DNA of 64,000 nt from Pseudomonas sp. Lineage in GTDB: Bacteria; Pseudomonadota; Gammaproteobacteria; Pseudomonadales; Pseudomonadaceae. Each line of letters opens with the position of its first letter. The first letter of the stretch is position 1. The translations under genes were made by a program, and so were the position numbers. This document shows positions 44,101 through 52,675 of the stretch, one piece after another. A model generated the notes under the pieces. The model did no database searches, was not told where the DNA came from, and saw only the letters and a list, made by a program, of their open reading frames with translations. The stretch lies in assembly GCF_030150285.1 (NCBI RefSeq), contig NZ_JASLGE010000037.1, positions 48,773 to 112,772 of the forward strand, written 5' to 3'.

Positions 44101-46551
44101 TCGGGCATGACACTGCTCTACCTGCCTGATTTTCCTGAGGGCAAAAACCTTCAGGTTTACACCAGTCTGGCGTTGGCCAACGCAGCATTGACAGGCATGG
44201 CCAATACGGCGGCACACATGAAGTATGTGGCCGAGCATGTGAAGTCCAATGAAGACGTAGCAGGGGTGCAAAAGTATCTGGCAGATGGGGCCGCTTTTGT
44301 TCCGACCGAGTGGCTGGAGAGTGTCTTTACGTCTGAAGCTGATTTGGCGTGGAGCCTAAGCCTTGAACGCCCTGAGCGGCTGATCCGCACGGTGAACCTT
44401 GTGAGTCGCACCAACGCTCGGCTTCTGGCATTGCGCAATGAGCGTGACACCCAGCAGACCCTGGATTTGATTGCGTCGGGAATGGCCCTTGTACCCGGTT
44501 TGAACCTGATCAGTGATGTGTATTTCATCACGCGGGCGGCGACGGCGTTGAGTCAAACTCATGATCTATTGGACCGTGTAATGCTCGCGGCACACATAGT
44601 GATGTGCGTGGCCGACATTATTGTGACCATAGGCGGGGCTGTACTGCCCGCACCCGGGGCCGAAGGTGCAGAAGTGGCGGGCATAGCAGAGGTGGCAGAT
44701 ACAGAAGGCCCTACCTCAGTGCCTCTCGCACTGCCCCAGGTTCACTTGCAATCCTTGAATGCGCGGCGAGCCCTTAGTCAATCGGGCTGGGCCGCGCAGG
44801 CCAGGCCGGCACAAGCACGAGTGAGCGCGCAGGTGCTGTTCAAGAGCTTTGAGATTGATCGCTCCCCTCAAGGTGCCACTGCCTTGAGTGGGCAGTATGA
44901 CCGTGGCAGTTACCTCAGCGAAGGTGTTCAATTTATTGTGCACAAGGGCAAAACCTACAACGTGGGGCGGCCTAAAAATGCCCAGGCCCTGCACTTGCGA
45001 GACCCCGTGACAGGCACTTTTGGGCCTCCCGTTCGCCAGGGTGTGAACGCAGAGTGGCACCTGGCTGCTGGCTATGGACTGCCCGGCGGTATGAAGCCTG
45101 CCGTGGAGTACCTGCTTGAGGGGGGTATGTCGCTTGAGGTGGCGCAAGGCATATTGGCCGATTATGACTTTCCGGCGGGTTCGGGGCTCGAGCAACTGTT
45201 TGCCATCCAGATCAAGATTACGGGGGTAAAGCCGGTGTGGGGTGACAAGTTCCGCGCGCAAACACCGGGCCCTAGCGCAGGCTCGTCGCAGCCCCGGCCT
45301 GTATCCGTTCCATTGATCGAAGAGTTGGAAGCCTACGCGCTAGTCCCCAGCGTCAGCCCACGACCTTCACCCGGCACCAGCGCCATGGATTCGGTGGTGA
45401 TTGGAGATCGTGAGATCTTTATCGGTCGAGAAGCGAATGGTGATGGCTTTTATCCGCTTTACGAATGGGACTCTCAGCGAGTAGGGCAACTCACGCCTAG
45501 CGGACGTCTGTCGGCCGAGGGGATTTATCACATGGATGATGAGGCGGGTCAGATGGATTTCATTTCCATCAACGGGGCGTTCTTTCAGGCGTACTACAAC
45601 CAAATCATCAATCGGTTGACAGTGATTAGGCCCGGGGGAAGGGTCCAGGACGGGTTGGTTGTTGAACCCCAGGGGGCTTTTCGGCGTATGGGTCAATGGC
45701 AGTTGGCTCCGGCTCCCGCTGCCGATATGAAGGTACGGCTGGATAACTTGTCACGCCAATTATTACCGCCTCCGGTCAGTGATGAGCAGCGGCTTCGTTA
45801 TGTGTCGCTGTATGGGTTTCAGTTGATCAAGCGCATCGTGCCAGAGTTGCGTCTTGCCAGGACGGTACCTGAGCAAGATGCGTTGGCCATGGAATTTTCC
45901 TACCGACACGGACAGCCTGTTGACACCTTGATAAAGATCTTTGATGCCCGTCTCAAGGGGGAAGGCCTGCCTGAGGGGCTGCCGGTTTACGACGAAATTC
46001 AGGGGCTCACCCCTTTAATGAGTTCGGCGCAGAACCAATTGAATGTGAATGAATCATTCAAGAGAGGGAACTACACCATTGTGGCCCCGACATCGGTGCA
46101 AGAGATTGCTCGTCGCGATGCCATGCGCAGCACGCTGGAATCCATGGAAAAACTGCAACCCGCTCATATGAAAGAGGTGAACACATATCTTCGTGACCTG
46201 TTGGTTGCTAGGGGATATGAAGCATTGGGGCCTGAGGTGGCGGGCGTTTTTAGTCGTAATATTTTCCGGCAGGTATACCGTGGGCCCAACGGGGAAATCT
46301 ATTTGGTTGCGGTCAAAGTGCTGGGTATACGAGAGGGCAGTAATGTATTGCGAGGCATCGGCATGCACAGCACGGTTCATGGACGGTACATGTCAGATGG
46401 GTGGGTTGAAACGACGATTGAACATGAAATGCGCGCCCACCCAGCGAATCCACTGCTGCAGACACTGCGCGATGCCCTCGAAAGTGGCCGGCTATATAAG
46501 GTATTGGCCGGTGTGTCCAGAAAGGGCGAGATTCTGATTTTTCGAATGTAA
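41116..46551 (+). CDS. Giant dermonecrotic-toxin-like protein (DUF6543-type)
   Basis: An 1811-residue protein. Its N-terminal region (LTPRDAMLLQLDRRLQ; ITLTQAVANYL) matches the 'dermonecrotic toxin domain' proteins of Pseudomonas as I know them. At least three related modules recur with LLFVPG near residues 257 and 585 and LLYLPDFPEG near 997, each preceded by beta strands and followed by a helix. A hydrophobic stretch lies at about 1120-1190 (GMALVPGLNLISDVYFI; LAAHIVMCVADIIVTIGGAVL). The last 170 residues form a distinct domain I cannot name. There is no signal peptide, no secretion genes, no VgrG/Rhs neighbour and no obvious immunity gene. The ribosome site is weak. Confidence 0.8.
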   Translation: MTNHHAQSLPASLTPRDAMLLQLDRRLQAAVSPSEWVNGLQAAITLNQHAHEQIQALYAAAPTLNQVLREQLHTALTYDPDQVEWKAAQQPQITLTQAVANYLHGVAVPADINSRITLKWASAADDEAFPLTPAQVLTHFQALGMPTRYNTSVRDYWAAIAAGQSVSRGDYAGQLRRTLIRTQVTLAQACGQLSDEGAKRWRQVIDAPSQLERQQAGAGPAEREISEIAWGNGNGSSVTFKGAFVVHARDTAQDPCELLFVPGLGLELFEYASRAALVAQLQRWTGSDTQPGWLLWQLLAYHSRSVLYEAGKKRTLDRLVYTPVSEDIFQHSARASFSTQHSNELLSAVMVSPALQNGASTLLAQDTSGVALSYAQALEQWRGEIASKGLPAEQIEAVAALVRRDARWHAGDITFGSLAVEIALRIRQEKIQVQEHALLQLLDPLKLTQESAPFNQFLESQLLLQAERDRAVTHVKDLTVERELENPDVLTLDRDGGSHQRALIAIRGLAIHHEGQLQQWQKQLSEAEFRALSQALKLNIAGADSTSSLRTVGVSIGPPDQAFLLAGVVVITAREALLAPSTPATTLLFVPGVDGGLAAFTSLKHLQEQIGKTLTRYPQSALWMTVALEEQVAARAWVNELTQPSSLAIQWLDIPIGFVEYSVKSQIKAHRKTLSAIKKRSFIVQGLQPITSLRLLGLTTSMLLQVPEHAARELAIENVAIQRQAQALKEQCMTVIGTLSETAQEAYASQLRVISESTLAVERYLATHLPSLTAFAVQKLHDQFIHDGFGQDLDPQQVMFGIPDSVKVIKTFSPPKAIIPEIEVGQIPLDYRDYSLLQLALMNIDMTDPQTALRLKHMHVRHARWKSRLTPDYLGRTIPALDVAGAYEREVTRVFFGPASASDSFSAMQPENSVLTQLMSRPHRQALELQLWLSRQQGLSEAALTLFSCAIRARTVADLHAEGMSVEIGQVVLSSFVEHYGWSSLDQIRVIRDKRSGMTLLYLPDFPEGKNLQVYTSLALANAALTGMANTAAHMKYVAEHVKSNEDVAGVQKYLADGAAFVPTEWLESVFTSEADLAWSLSLERPERLIRTVNLVSRTNARLLALRNERDTQQTLDLIASGMALVPGLNLISDVYFITRAATALSQTHDLLDRVMLAAHIVMCVADIIVTIGGAVLPAPGAEGAEVAGIAEVADTEGPTSVPLALPQVHLQSLNARRALSQSGWAAQARPAQARVSAQVLFKSFEIDRSPQGATALSGQYDRGSYLSEGVQFIVHKGKTYNVGRPKNAQALHLRDPVTGTFGPPVRQGVNAEWHLAAGYGLPGGMKPAVEYLLEGGMSLEVAQGILADYDFPAGSGLEQLFAIQIKITGVKPVWGDKFRAQTPGPSAGSSQPRPVSVPLIEELEAYALVPSVSPRPSPGTSAMDSVVIGDREIFIGREANGDGFYPLYEWDSQRVGQLTPSGRLSAEGIYHMDDEAGQMDFISINGAFFQAYYNQIINRLTVIRPGGRVQDGLVVEPQGAFRRMGQWQLAPAPAADMKVRLDNLSRQLLPPPVSDEQRLRYVSLYGFQLIKRIVPELRLARTVPEQDALAMEFSYRHGQPVDTLIKIFDARLKGEGLPEGLPVYDEIQGLTPLMSSAQNQLNVNESFKRGNYTIVAPTSVQEIARRDAMRSTLESMEKLQPAHMKEVNTYLRDLLVARGYEALGPEVAGVFSRNIFRQVYRGPNGEIYLVAVKVLGIREGSNVLRGIGMHSTVHGRYMSDGWVETTIEHEMRAHPANPLLQTLRDALESGRLYKVLAGVSRKGEILIFRM

Positions 46552-46998
46552 AGCACTGCACCTTCGGCACGCGGACGCCGGGCAGATTTTTCGCGCGCTA
46601 TAAAACCGCGTGTGCCCCCATTCACATGGACGGCTGGCAGTCAGTGGCATGCCGAACTGCCACCACTGCCAAACGCTCCGGTGCCTGGTTTGTCCGATGG
46701 CAGGTGTTGGAAGCTCATGCGGCGAATCTTAGGAAATATCCTACATTTGCGATGGTTTATCCCCTTCGTCTAAGTAGCTCTTATACAGTGATCATAAGTG
46801 GCTGACTTCGAGTTGGACCAAGGTGTCCGGTATTTGAAGTGTGTTAGGGTGAGTGATGACAAGTGTAGGAAATGTCCTATACTTTAATTGTTATTCGTTA
46901 AGATGGGTTTGCCGGGTTAATACCGGGCGTAGTTATTCAAAAAGGTAGTTGTGAGATTTATACCGACTGATCCATGGCGTGCGACAGGTAGTCATTCA
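46552..46998. other. Gene-free region with two TAGGA-N4-TCCTA palindromes
   Basis: There is no plausible gene between the toxin-like gene and the response regulator. TAGGAAATATCCTA (46730-46743) and TAGGAAATGTCCTA (46866-46879) are near-identical palindromes 136 bases apart, both followed by CA or TA. NarL-class regulators bind sites of this kind, so they are candidate autoregulatory sites of the downstream two-component operon. No T-rich terminator was found after the toxin stop. Confidence 0.6.
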
Positions 46999-47622
46999 AT
47001 GAAAGTGCTGATTGCAGATGACCATTCATTAATTCGTTCAGCTATTAAAACACTTCTGCAGAGTCAGGGTTATGATGTTGTCGGGGAGGCGGAAAACGGC
47101 GTTGAAGCGCTTCAATTGGCGCGAGCGCATCAAGTAGACCTGATTATTCTGGATGTTTTCATGCCCGGTCTAGATGGCCTTGAGGTGATTCAACGGCTCA
47201 GGTCTATCGGGCTCAACACGCGTATTCTGGTGCTCACGTCTCAATCAGCCCAGTTCTATTCGCACCGCTGCATGAAGGCTGGTGCGGCGGGTTTTATTTC
47301 GAAAACCCAGGGGCTTAATGACTTGTTGAGGGCCGTTAAAATCATTCAGGACGGGTACACATTTTTCCCGAATCTGTCGATAAACTCGGTGCGTCATAGC
47401 GACTCTACACAGAGCGATCAAGAGCTTATTGCTCGGCTGTCAGCCAGGGAGCTAAGCATTTTGCAACAACTGGCTCGTGGTTTAAGTAACAAGCAAATTG
47501 CCAGTGACATGATATTGAGCAGTAAAACGATCAGCACGTATAAAGCACGGCTGATTGAAAAGTTAAACATGAAATCGGTGGTGTACCTGGCAGATTTTGC
47601 CAAACGCAATGGTCTTGTTTAA
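46999..47622 (+). CDS. NarL/FixJ-type response regulator (BvgA/EvgA-like)
   Basis: A 206-residue regulator: receiver domain (about 1-120) with acidic pocket IADDHS, phosphorylated D52 (IILDVFMPGLDG) and K in FISKTQG; a LuxR-type HTH (about 145-205) with LSARELSILQQLARGLSNKQ and KTISTYKARLIEKL. ATG 46999 (MKVLIADD) is chosen over an upstream start at 46951. Its stop is directly followed by the TTG start of the hybrid kinase gene, so the two form one phosphorelay. Confidence 0.9.
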   Translation: MKVLIADDHSLIRSAIKTLLQSQGYDVVGEAENGVEALQLARAHQVDLIILDVFMPGLDGLEVIQRLRSIGLNTRILVLTSQSAQFYSHRCMKAGAAGFISKTQGLNDLLRAVKIIQDGYTFFPNLSINSVRHSDSTQSDQELIARLSARELSILQQLARGLSNKQIASDMILSSKTISTYKARLIEKLNMKSVVYLADFAKRNGLV

Positions 47623-50600
47623 TTGAAACCCCTTGTGCTGTCGTGGTTCGCTGTACTGATGCTGGCGTTCGGCATACAACCCGTTAGCGCTAATGCATCA
47701 GTTGACATATTGACGTTGCTGGGCCGTTCTCAGGTTGAAGCGTACAGCGTGACCCTTGAGACGTCTGACCGTGAGTGGCTCAAGCAACACAGCACGTTGC
47801 GTCTGGGGGTTTCGGCACCTGATTACGCACCGTTTGATATCTCGGCCAACGGGCAGGACTTTGAAGGCCTGACGGCGGACTACGCGCAACTGTTAGCGCA
47901 GTTGCTGAATGTCAGCATCGAAGTCAGGCGCTATGACACAAGGCCGCTGGCAATGGAGGCGCTCAAGCGGGGTGAGCTGGACCTGCTGAGCAGTGCCAAT
48001 GGTTTTGAGGCTGAGGACCCGGCCCTGGTCCTCAGCCTTGCCTATGCCGATGACTCGCCGACCCTGGTGACCCGCAGCAATGACCGAGAGCATTTGCCGG
48101 CCGATCTGGCCGGCAAGCGGCTCGCGATGCTCGATCACTATTTGCCGCCAGAGCGGGTCAAGGCGTTTTACCCCAAGGCTTCGTTACAGTTGTACCCGTC
48201 AACCTTGAGCGCTATCGGTGCCGTGGCGTTCGGTCAGGCAGATGTGTATCTGGGTGACTTCATCAGTGCCAATTACCTAATCAACAAAAACTACCTGAAC
48301 AACGTGCAACTGGGCGACTTTTCAAGAATTGATGTCAGTCCGTTCTCCTTTGCACTCAGGCGCAAAGACCACACGTTACTGCGTATCGTCAATGCCGCGT
48401 TGGCGCAGATTCCGGCCAGTGAGCGCATGACCATTGTGCGGCGCTGGAGCTCGGAAGGGCCGCAAGTCAATCATCATTCTTCGTTGAACCTGACCGTCAC
48501 TGAACAGCAATGGCTCGATGCTCATCGGCGGTTGAAGGTGGTGATCAACGATCAATTTGTGCCGCTATCGTTTTTTGACGAGCAAGGGGTTTTCAAGGGG
48601 GTGAGTGCCGACATCCTGCAATTGATCAGTGCCCGCACGGGGCTTGAATTCGACGTGCTCAAGGCAGATTCGGTGGAAGACATGATGCGCTGGGTCGACA
48701 CGGGCAAGGCGGATCTGGTGGGCGCTTTTACCCCCAGTGCCGATCGTGCAAGCCAATTGGCCTTTACGCGCCCCTATGTCACCACACCTTTTGTACTGGT
48801 CACCCGCCAAGGTCCTGACAGCCCGGCCACGCTCAATGAAATGGGCAATCAGCGTCTGGTGCTGGTGAAGGGCAATGCGTTGCGTGAATTTATTCAGCAA
48901 CATTATCCGCGCATTCAGGTGTTGCAGGCAGACAACGCCGCCGCCGCGATGGAGGCGGTGGCCCAAGGCAAGGCCGAGGGAGCCGTTAATGCCTTGATCA
49001 GTGCGCGGTACATGATTAATCGCCGTTACAGTGAGCGATTGCGCATCACCAGCACCGTGGGGACGCAACCGGCGCAGATCGGATTTGCCACGGCACATGA
49101 CGGTTCTGTCTTGCATTCGATTCTGGACAAGGCGCTGGTGAGCATTACGCCGGAAGAAATGAGCGCCTTGAGTGGCCGCTGGCGCGGCATCACGCAGGAG
49201 GGTGAAAGTTACTGGTTACGCCACCGGGTCGCGATTCTTCAGGGTTTTGCCATTGCGGCCGCGTTGTTGCTGGTGGCGCTGGGCTGGATTGCTTATTTGC
49301 GCCGTGCAATAGCCAAGCGCCAGCAATTGTTGGAGCAACTTCAAGCGGCCAAGCAGAGTGCCGATGAGGCGAATCGGGCAAAAACTACATTTCTGGCGAC
49401 CATGAGCCATGAAATTCGCACGCCTATGAATGCTGTTATTGGCATGCTTGAGCTGGCGATTAAAAAAGCCGATCAGGGCATTCTGGACCGTTTTGCCATT
49501 GAAGTAGCGTCACAGTCGGCCCGAGAGCTGCTGGATTTGATTGGTGACATCCTGGACATTGCTCGCATTGAGTCTGGGCATTTGTCCTTGAGCCCCAAGC
49601 GCGCGGCTGTGCGAACCCTTGTCGACGACCTGGTCCGCTTGTTTGATGGGTTGGCCCGCCAGAAACATCTGAATCTAGTGTGTGACTTTCACTCGATGCC
49701 AGCGCCCCCTGATGTACTGATCGACCCGCTGCGCTTCAAACAGGTGGTGTCAAACCTGCTGAGCAATGCCATTAAATTCACGGACCATGGAGAGGTCCGG
49801 TTAACGGTACACCTGGAATCCGTACCGGATACCTTACAAATGCTCATCTGCCTGCGAGTGGAAGACACGGGCTCCGGCATTAGTGAGGACGATCAGAAGC
49901 GCCTGTTCAGCCCGTTCGTACAGGCCAGTAACAACACTCAATCGGCGCGCAGCGGCTCTGGTTTGGGCCTGATGATCAGCCGCACGCTCTGCGAAATGAT
50001 GGGCGGAACGCTGTTGCTTAACAGCACGCCGGGCGTTGGCACGCGGGTTGAGGTCACGTTGGCGGTGCCATGCCTTGAACCGCAAAGCTCACCTGCCGGT
50101 ATTGAGAGTGCCCCCCTTGTTCCGGGTCGTGCTCTGACTATTCTGGTGGTGGATGACTACCCGGCCAACCGGTTGCTGTTATCGCAACAGTTGAGTTTTC
50201 TGGGGCACCGGGTCACGGATGTCGAGAATGGCGCACAAGGGCTCGCCGCTTGGCGCTCCACGCACTTCGACGCCGTGATCACGGACTGCAACATGCCGGT
50301 CATGAACGGTTATGAATTAGCCCGGGCCATACGGGCCGAAGAGCAATCGCGGGACCTTGAGCCTGTGCTGGTACTGGGTTTCACCGCCAATGCACAGCCT
50401 GAAGAAGTTGAGCGTTGCCGTGAAGCCGGGATGAATCAATGCCTGTTCAAGCCCACCAGCCTGAAGGACTTGAACGCTTGCCTGGCGTCGGGTGTGCTGC
50501 CCGATGTGGCACTTGCGGTGTCAGAGCCTGAGCCGGGTTATCGCAGCGCAGAATTTGACTTGAGTCACTTACGCCACTTGAGCCAAGGCGATGATGCTGC

Positions 50601-50895
50601 GTTTGACGTGCTGTTAGCCGAATTCGCTGCCAGCAACCGCCAGGATCTAGCCCGCTTGCTGGCGTATTTTATGAGCAATGATGTTGAGGGTTTAGCGTTT
50701 CTGGCGCATGGCATCAAGGGTGGAGCGGGGTTGATACAAGCTCACACCCTGATTGAGTGTTGCGGGCAACTGGAGCAGGCGTGTTCGACCGCTGACCCAG
50801 ATCTCATTACGCCGTGTGTCGATGCGTTGCATCAGTGCATGGAGCAGCTAGAAGAAGCATTGGAGCCTTACCTGCGGACCAGTCTGTCTCATTAA
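47623..50895 (+). CDS. BvgS/EvgS-type hybrid sensor histidine kinase
   Basis: A 1090-residue unorthodox kinase. Signal-like N-terminus; two periplasmic SBP-3 (Venus flytrap) domains (about 45-275 and 295-525); membrane helix about 538-560 (ILQGFAIAAALLLVALGWIA); HisKA with H596 (MSHEIRTPMNAV); HATPase with SNLLSNAIKFTD and SGSGLGLMIS; receiver with D888 (VITDCNMPVMNG); Hpt with H1029 (FLAHGIKGGAGL). The full His-Asp-His-Asp chain ends in the upstream regulator. There is no PAS domain between the membrane helix and HisKA, unlike BvgS. TTG 47623 abuts the preceding stop; GTG 47635 or ATG 47659 are alternatives. The ligand is unknown. Confidence 0.88.
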   Translation: MKPLVLSWFAVLMLAFGIQPVSANASVDILTLLGRSQVEAYSVTLETSDREWLKQHSTLRLGVSAPDYAPFDISANGQDFEGLTADYAQLLAQLLNVSIEVRRYDTRPLAMEALKRGELDLLSSANGFEAEDPALVLSLAYADDSPTLVTRSNDREHLPADLAGKRLAMLDHYLPPERVKAFYPKASLQLYPSTLSAIGAVAFGQADVYLGDFISANYLINKNYLNNVQLGDFSRIDVSPFSFALRRKDHTLLRIVNAALAQIPASERMTIVRRWSSEGPQVNHHSSLNLTVTEQQWLDAHRRLKVVINDQFVPLSFFDEQGVFKGVSADILQLISARTGLEFDVLKADSVEDMMRWVDTGKADLVGAFTPSADRASQLAFTRPYVTTPFVLVTRQGPDSPATLNEMGNQRLVLVKGNALREFIQQHYPRIQVLQADNAAAAMEAVAQGKAEGAVNALISARYMINRRYSERLRITSTVGTQPAQIGFATAHDGSVLHSILDKALVSITPEEMSALSGRWRGITQEGESYWLRHRVAILQGFAIAAALLLVALGWIAYLRRAIAKRQQLLEQLQAAKQSADEANRAKTTFLATMSHEIRTPMNAVIGMLELAIKKADQGILDRFAIEVASQSARELLDLIGDILDIARIESGHLSLSPKRAAVRTLVDDLVRLFDGLARQKHLNLVCDFHSMPAPPDVLIDPLRFKQVVSNLLSNAIKFTDHGEVRLTVHLESVPDTLQMLICLRVEDTGSGISEDDQKRLFSPFVQASNNTQSARSGSGLGLMISRTLCEMMGGTLLLNSTPGVGTRVEVTLAVPCLEPQSSPAGIESAPLVPGRALTILVVDDYPANRLLLSQQLSFLGHRVTDVENGAQGLAAWRSTHFDAVITDCNMPVMNGYELARAIRAEEQSRDLEPVLVLGFTANAQPEEVERCREAGMNQCLFKPTSLKDLNACLASGVLPDVALAVSEPEPGYRSAEFDLSHLRHLSQGDDAAFDVLLAEFAASNRQDLARLLAYFMSNDVEGLAFLAHGIKGGAGLIQAHTLIECCGQLEQACSTADPDLITPCVDALHQCMEQLEEALEPYLRTSLSH

Positions 50896-50985
50896 TGTCG
50901 AGGCTGTTGTTTGCGCCACCCTTGGCACGTTAAGGTCAAGGGCAGCCATAAGTGGACATAAATGATTCGTTGAGGAACCCGCACA

Positions 50986-51471
50986 ATGTCGGATGTCGTT
51001 GTCGTTCAAGCAGACTATACCAACCCTATTCACGCCCAAGCCCTCAGGGACGTGTTGAATCACTATGCTCAGGATCCGATGGGCGGTGGCGAAGCATTGC
51101 CCGAAGACGTGCTGGAGCAGTTACCTGGTGAACTGGCCAAGCGTCCTCATGCCTTTAGCGTGCTGGCGTTCGTTGATCATCAAGCGGCCGGGCTGGTTAA
51201 TTGTTTCGAGGGGTTCTCGACTTTCGCGGGTAAGCCCTTGGTGAATGTGCATGACGTGTCCGTCGTGGGCGCGTTTCGTGGCCTGGGCCTGAGTCAGAAA
51301 ATGCTGAAAAAAGTAGAAGATATTGCCCGTGAGCGGGGCTGCTGCAAGCTCACCCTGGAGGTACTGGAAGGCAATCCGGTCGCTCAGGGGTCTTATCGTA
51401 AGTTTGGCTTCAGTGGCGGTCAGCTCGACCCGTCCCATGGCGTCATGCAATTCTGGAACAAATCACTTTAA
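50986..51471 (+). CDS. GNAT-family N-acetyltransferase
   Basis: A 161-residue acetyltransferase. The acetyl-CoA pocket is VSVVGAFRGLGLSQKMLKKV near residue 90; EVLEGNPVAQGSYRKFGFSG closes the fold. The N-terminal part (HYAQDPMGGGEALPEDVLEQ) is typical of a small-substrate GNAT subgroup. The substrate is unknown. A GAGGAA site precedes ATG. It is a single gene between the kinase and gnd. Confidence 0.83.
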   Translation: MSDVVVVQADYTNPIHAQALRDVLNHYAQDPMGGGEALPEDVLEQLPGELAKRPHAFSVLAFVDHQAAGLVNCFEGFSTFAGKPLVNVHDVSVVGAFRGLGLSQKMLKKVEDIARERGCCKLTLEVLEGNPVAQGSYRKFGFSGGQLDPSHGVMQFWNKSL

Positions 51472-51694
51472 GCACGACGGTGGTGTCGTGGGCCTGACGT
51501 GGGCGGATCGTGATCGGTCTTGCTCCATCGTGCCCTCAGCAAGGGGAATGCTCGTCTGTCCATTGAGCACATTGAGTCGGGAATCTGCCTTGCCGCTTGT
51601 GCGAAACTATTGGTTATGTGCCAGGACTAATCTTTGGCTGAGCACCTTCAATCAGGTGCCATCTACCTTTTTTTGCCGTCGGGAGCAACAGCAC

Positions 51695-52675
51695 ATGCAG
51701 TTGGGAATAATTGGATTGGGCCGGATGGGCGGTAACATCGCACGGCGTCTGATGCTCGATGGGCATAAAACCGTGGTTTTTGATCGTAATACCGATTTTG
51801 TCAGCGCGCTTGAGCAAGAGGGTGCCCATGGCGTTGCTGATTTGCCTGCGTTGGTGGCGGCTCTGGAAAAGCCACGTGCCGTATGGGTCATGCTGCCTTC
51901 TGGCGCGCCTACCGAAGACACCATTGAGACCCTGAGCGAACTGCTCGACGCCGATGACATCATCATTGATGGCGGCAACACTTTTTACAAAGACGATATT
52001 CGCCGCGCACAGTCGCTGGCCGGCAAAGGCATTCGATATGTCGACGTTGGCACCTCTGGCGGAGTGTGGGGGCTGGAGCGCGGCTACTGCATGATGATCG
52101 GCGGTGACACGGCTGTGGTTAACCACCTGGACCCGCTCTTCGCAACGCTGGCTCCCGGCATGGGTAGCATCCCGCGCACCAAGGACCGTGTGTCTGACGA
52201 TGATCGTGCTGAACATGGCTACATCCATGCCGGCCCGGCGGGCGCAGGGCACTTCGTGAAAATGGTTCACAACGGTATTGAGTACGGCCTGATGCAGGCG
52301 TACGCGGAAGGCTTCAACTTGATGAAGATGAAAGCCTCGGCCAATTTGCCGGAAGACCAGCGCTTTGACCTCAACCTGGGGGATATCGCCGAGGTGTGGC
52401 GTCGAGGCAGTGTGGTGTCGTCCTGGTTACTGGATTTGACCGCTGATGCACTGGCCACCGATGCACCACTGGACGGTTACTCGGGTTCCGTGGCGGACAG
52501 TGGCGAAGGTCGCTGGACCATTGAAGCGGCGATGGAACAATCCACCCCGGTGCCCGTGCTGTCGAGCGCGCTGTTTGCCCGTTACAGTTCCCGCCAGCAA
52601 AGCCTTTACGGCGACAAAATGCTGTCGGCCATGCGCTTTGGCTTCGGCGGCCATGTGGAGACCCCCAAAAAATGA
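51695..52675 (+). CDS. gnd: 6-Phosphogluconate dehydrogenase, decarboxylating, short NAD-type
   Basis: A 326-residue enzyme of the short (GntZ/YqeC-like) class that oxidises 6-phosphogluconate to ribulose 5-phosphate and CO2. The Rossmann motif is at the N-terminus (LGIIGLGRMGGNIARRL), followed by IIDGGNTFYKDD, DVGTSGGVWGLERGY and the catalytic HFVKMVHNGIEYG. The open frame extends 124 codons upstream without family resemblance; ATG 51695 has GGGAG ahead. Its stop overlaps the ATG of zwf (ATGA), so the two pentose-phosphate enzymes are co-translated. Confidence 0.92.
   Translation: MQLGIIGLGRMGGNIARRLMLDGHKTVVFDRNTDFVSALEQEGAHGVADLPALVAALEKPRAVWVMLPSGAPTEDTIETLSELLDADDIIIDGGNTFYKDDIRRAQSLAGKGIRYVDVGTSGGVWGLERGYCMMIGGDTAVVNHLDPLFATLAPGMGSIPRTKDRVSDDDRAEHGYIHAGPAGAGHFVKMVHNGIEYGLMQAYAEGFNLMKMKASANLPEDQRFDLNLGDIAEVWRRGSVVSSWLLDLTADALATDAPLDGYSGSVADSGEGRWTIEAAMEQSTPVPVLSSALFARYSSRQQSLYGDKMLSAMRFGFGGHVETPKK

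Noticed and set aside
51323..51694. N-terminal extension of gnd
   Set aside because: It overlaps the acetyltransferase gene and precedes the canonical N-terminal Rossmann motif of the family.
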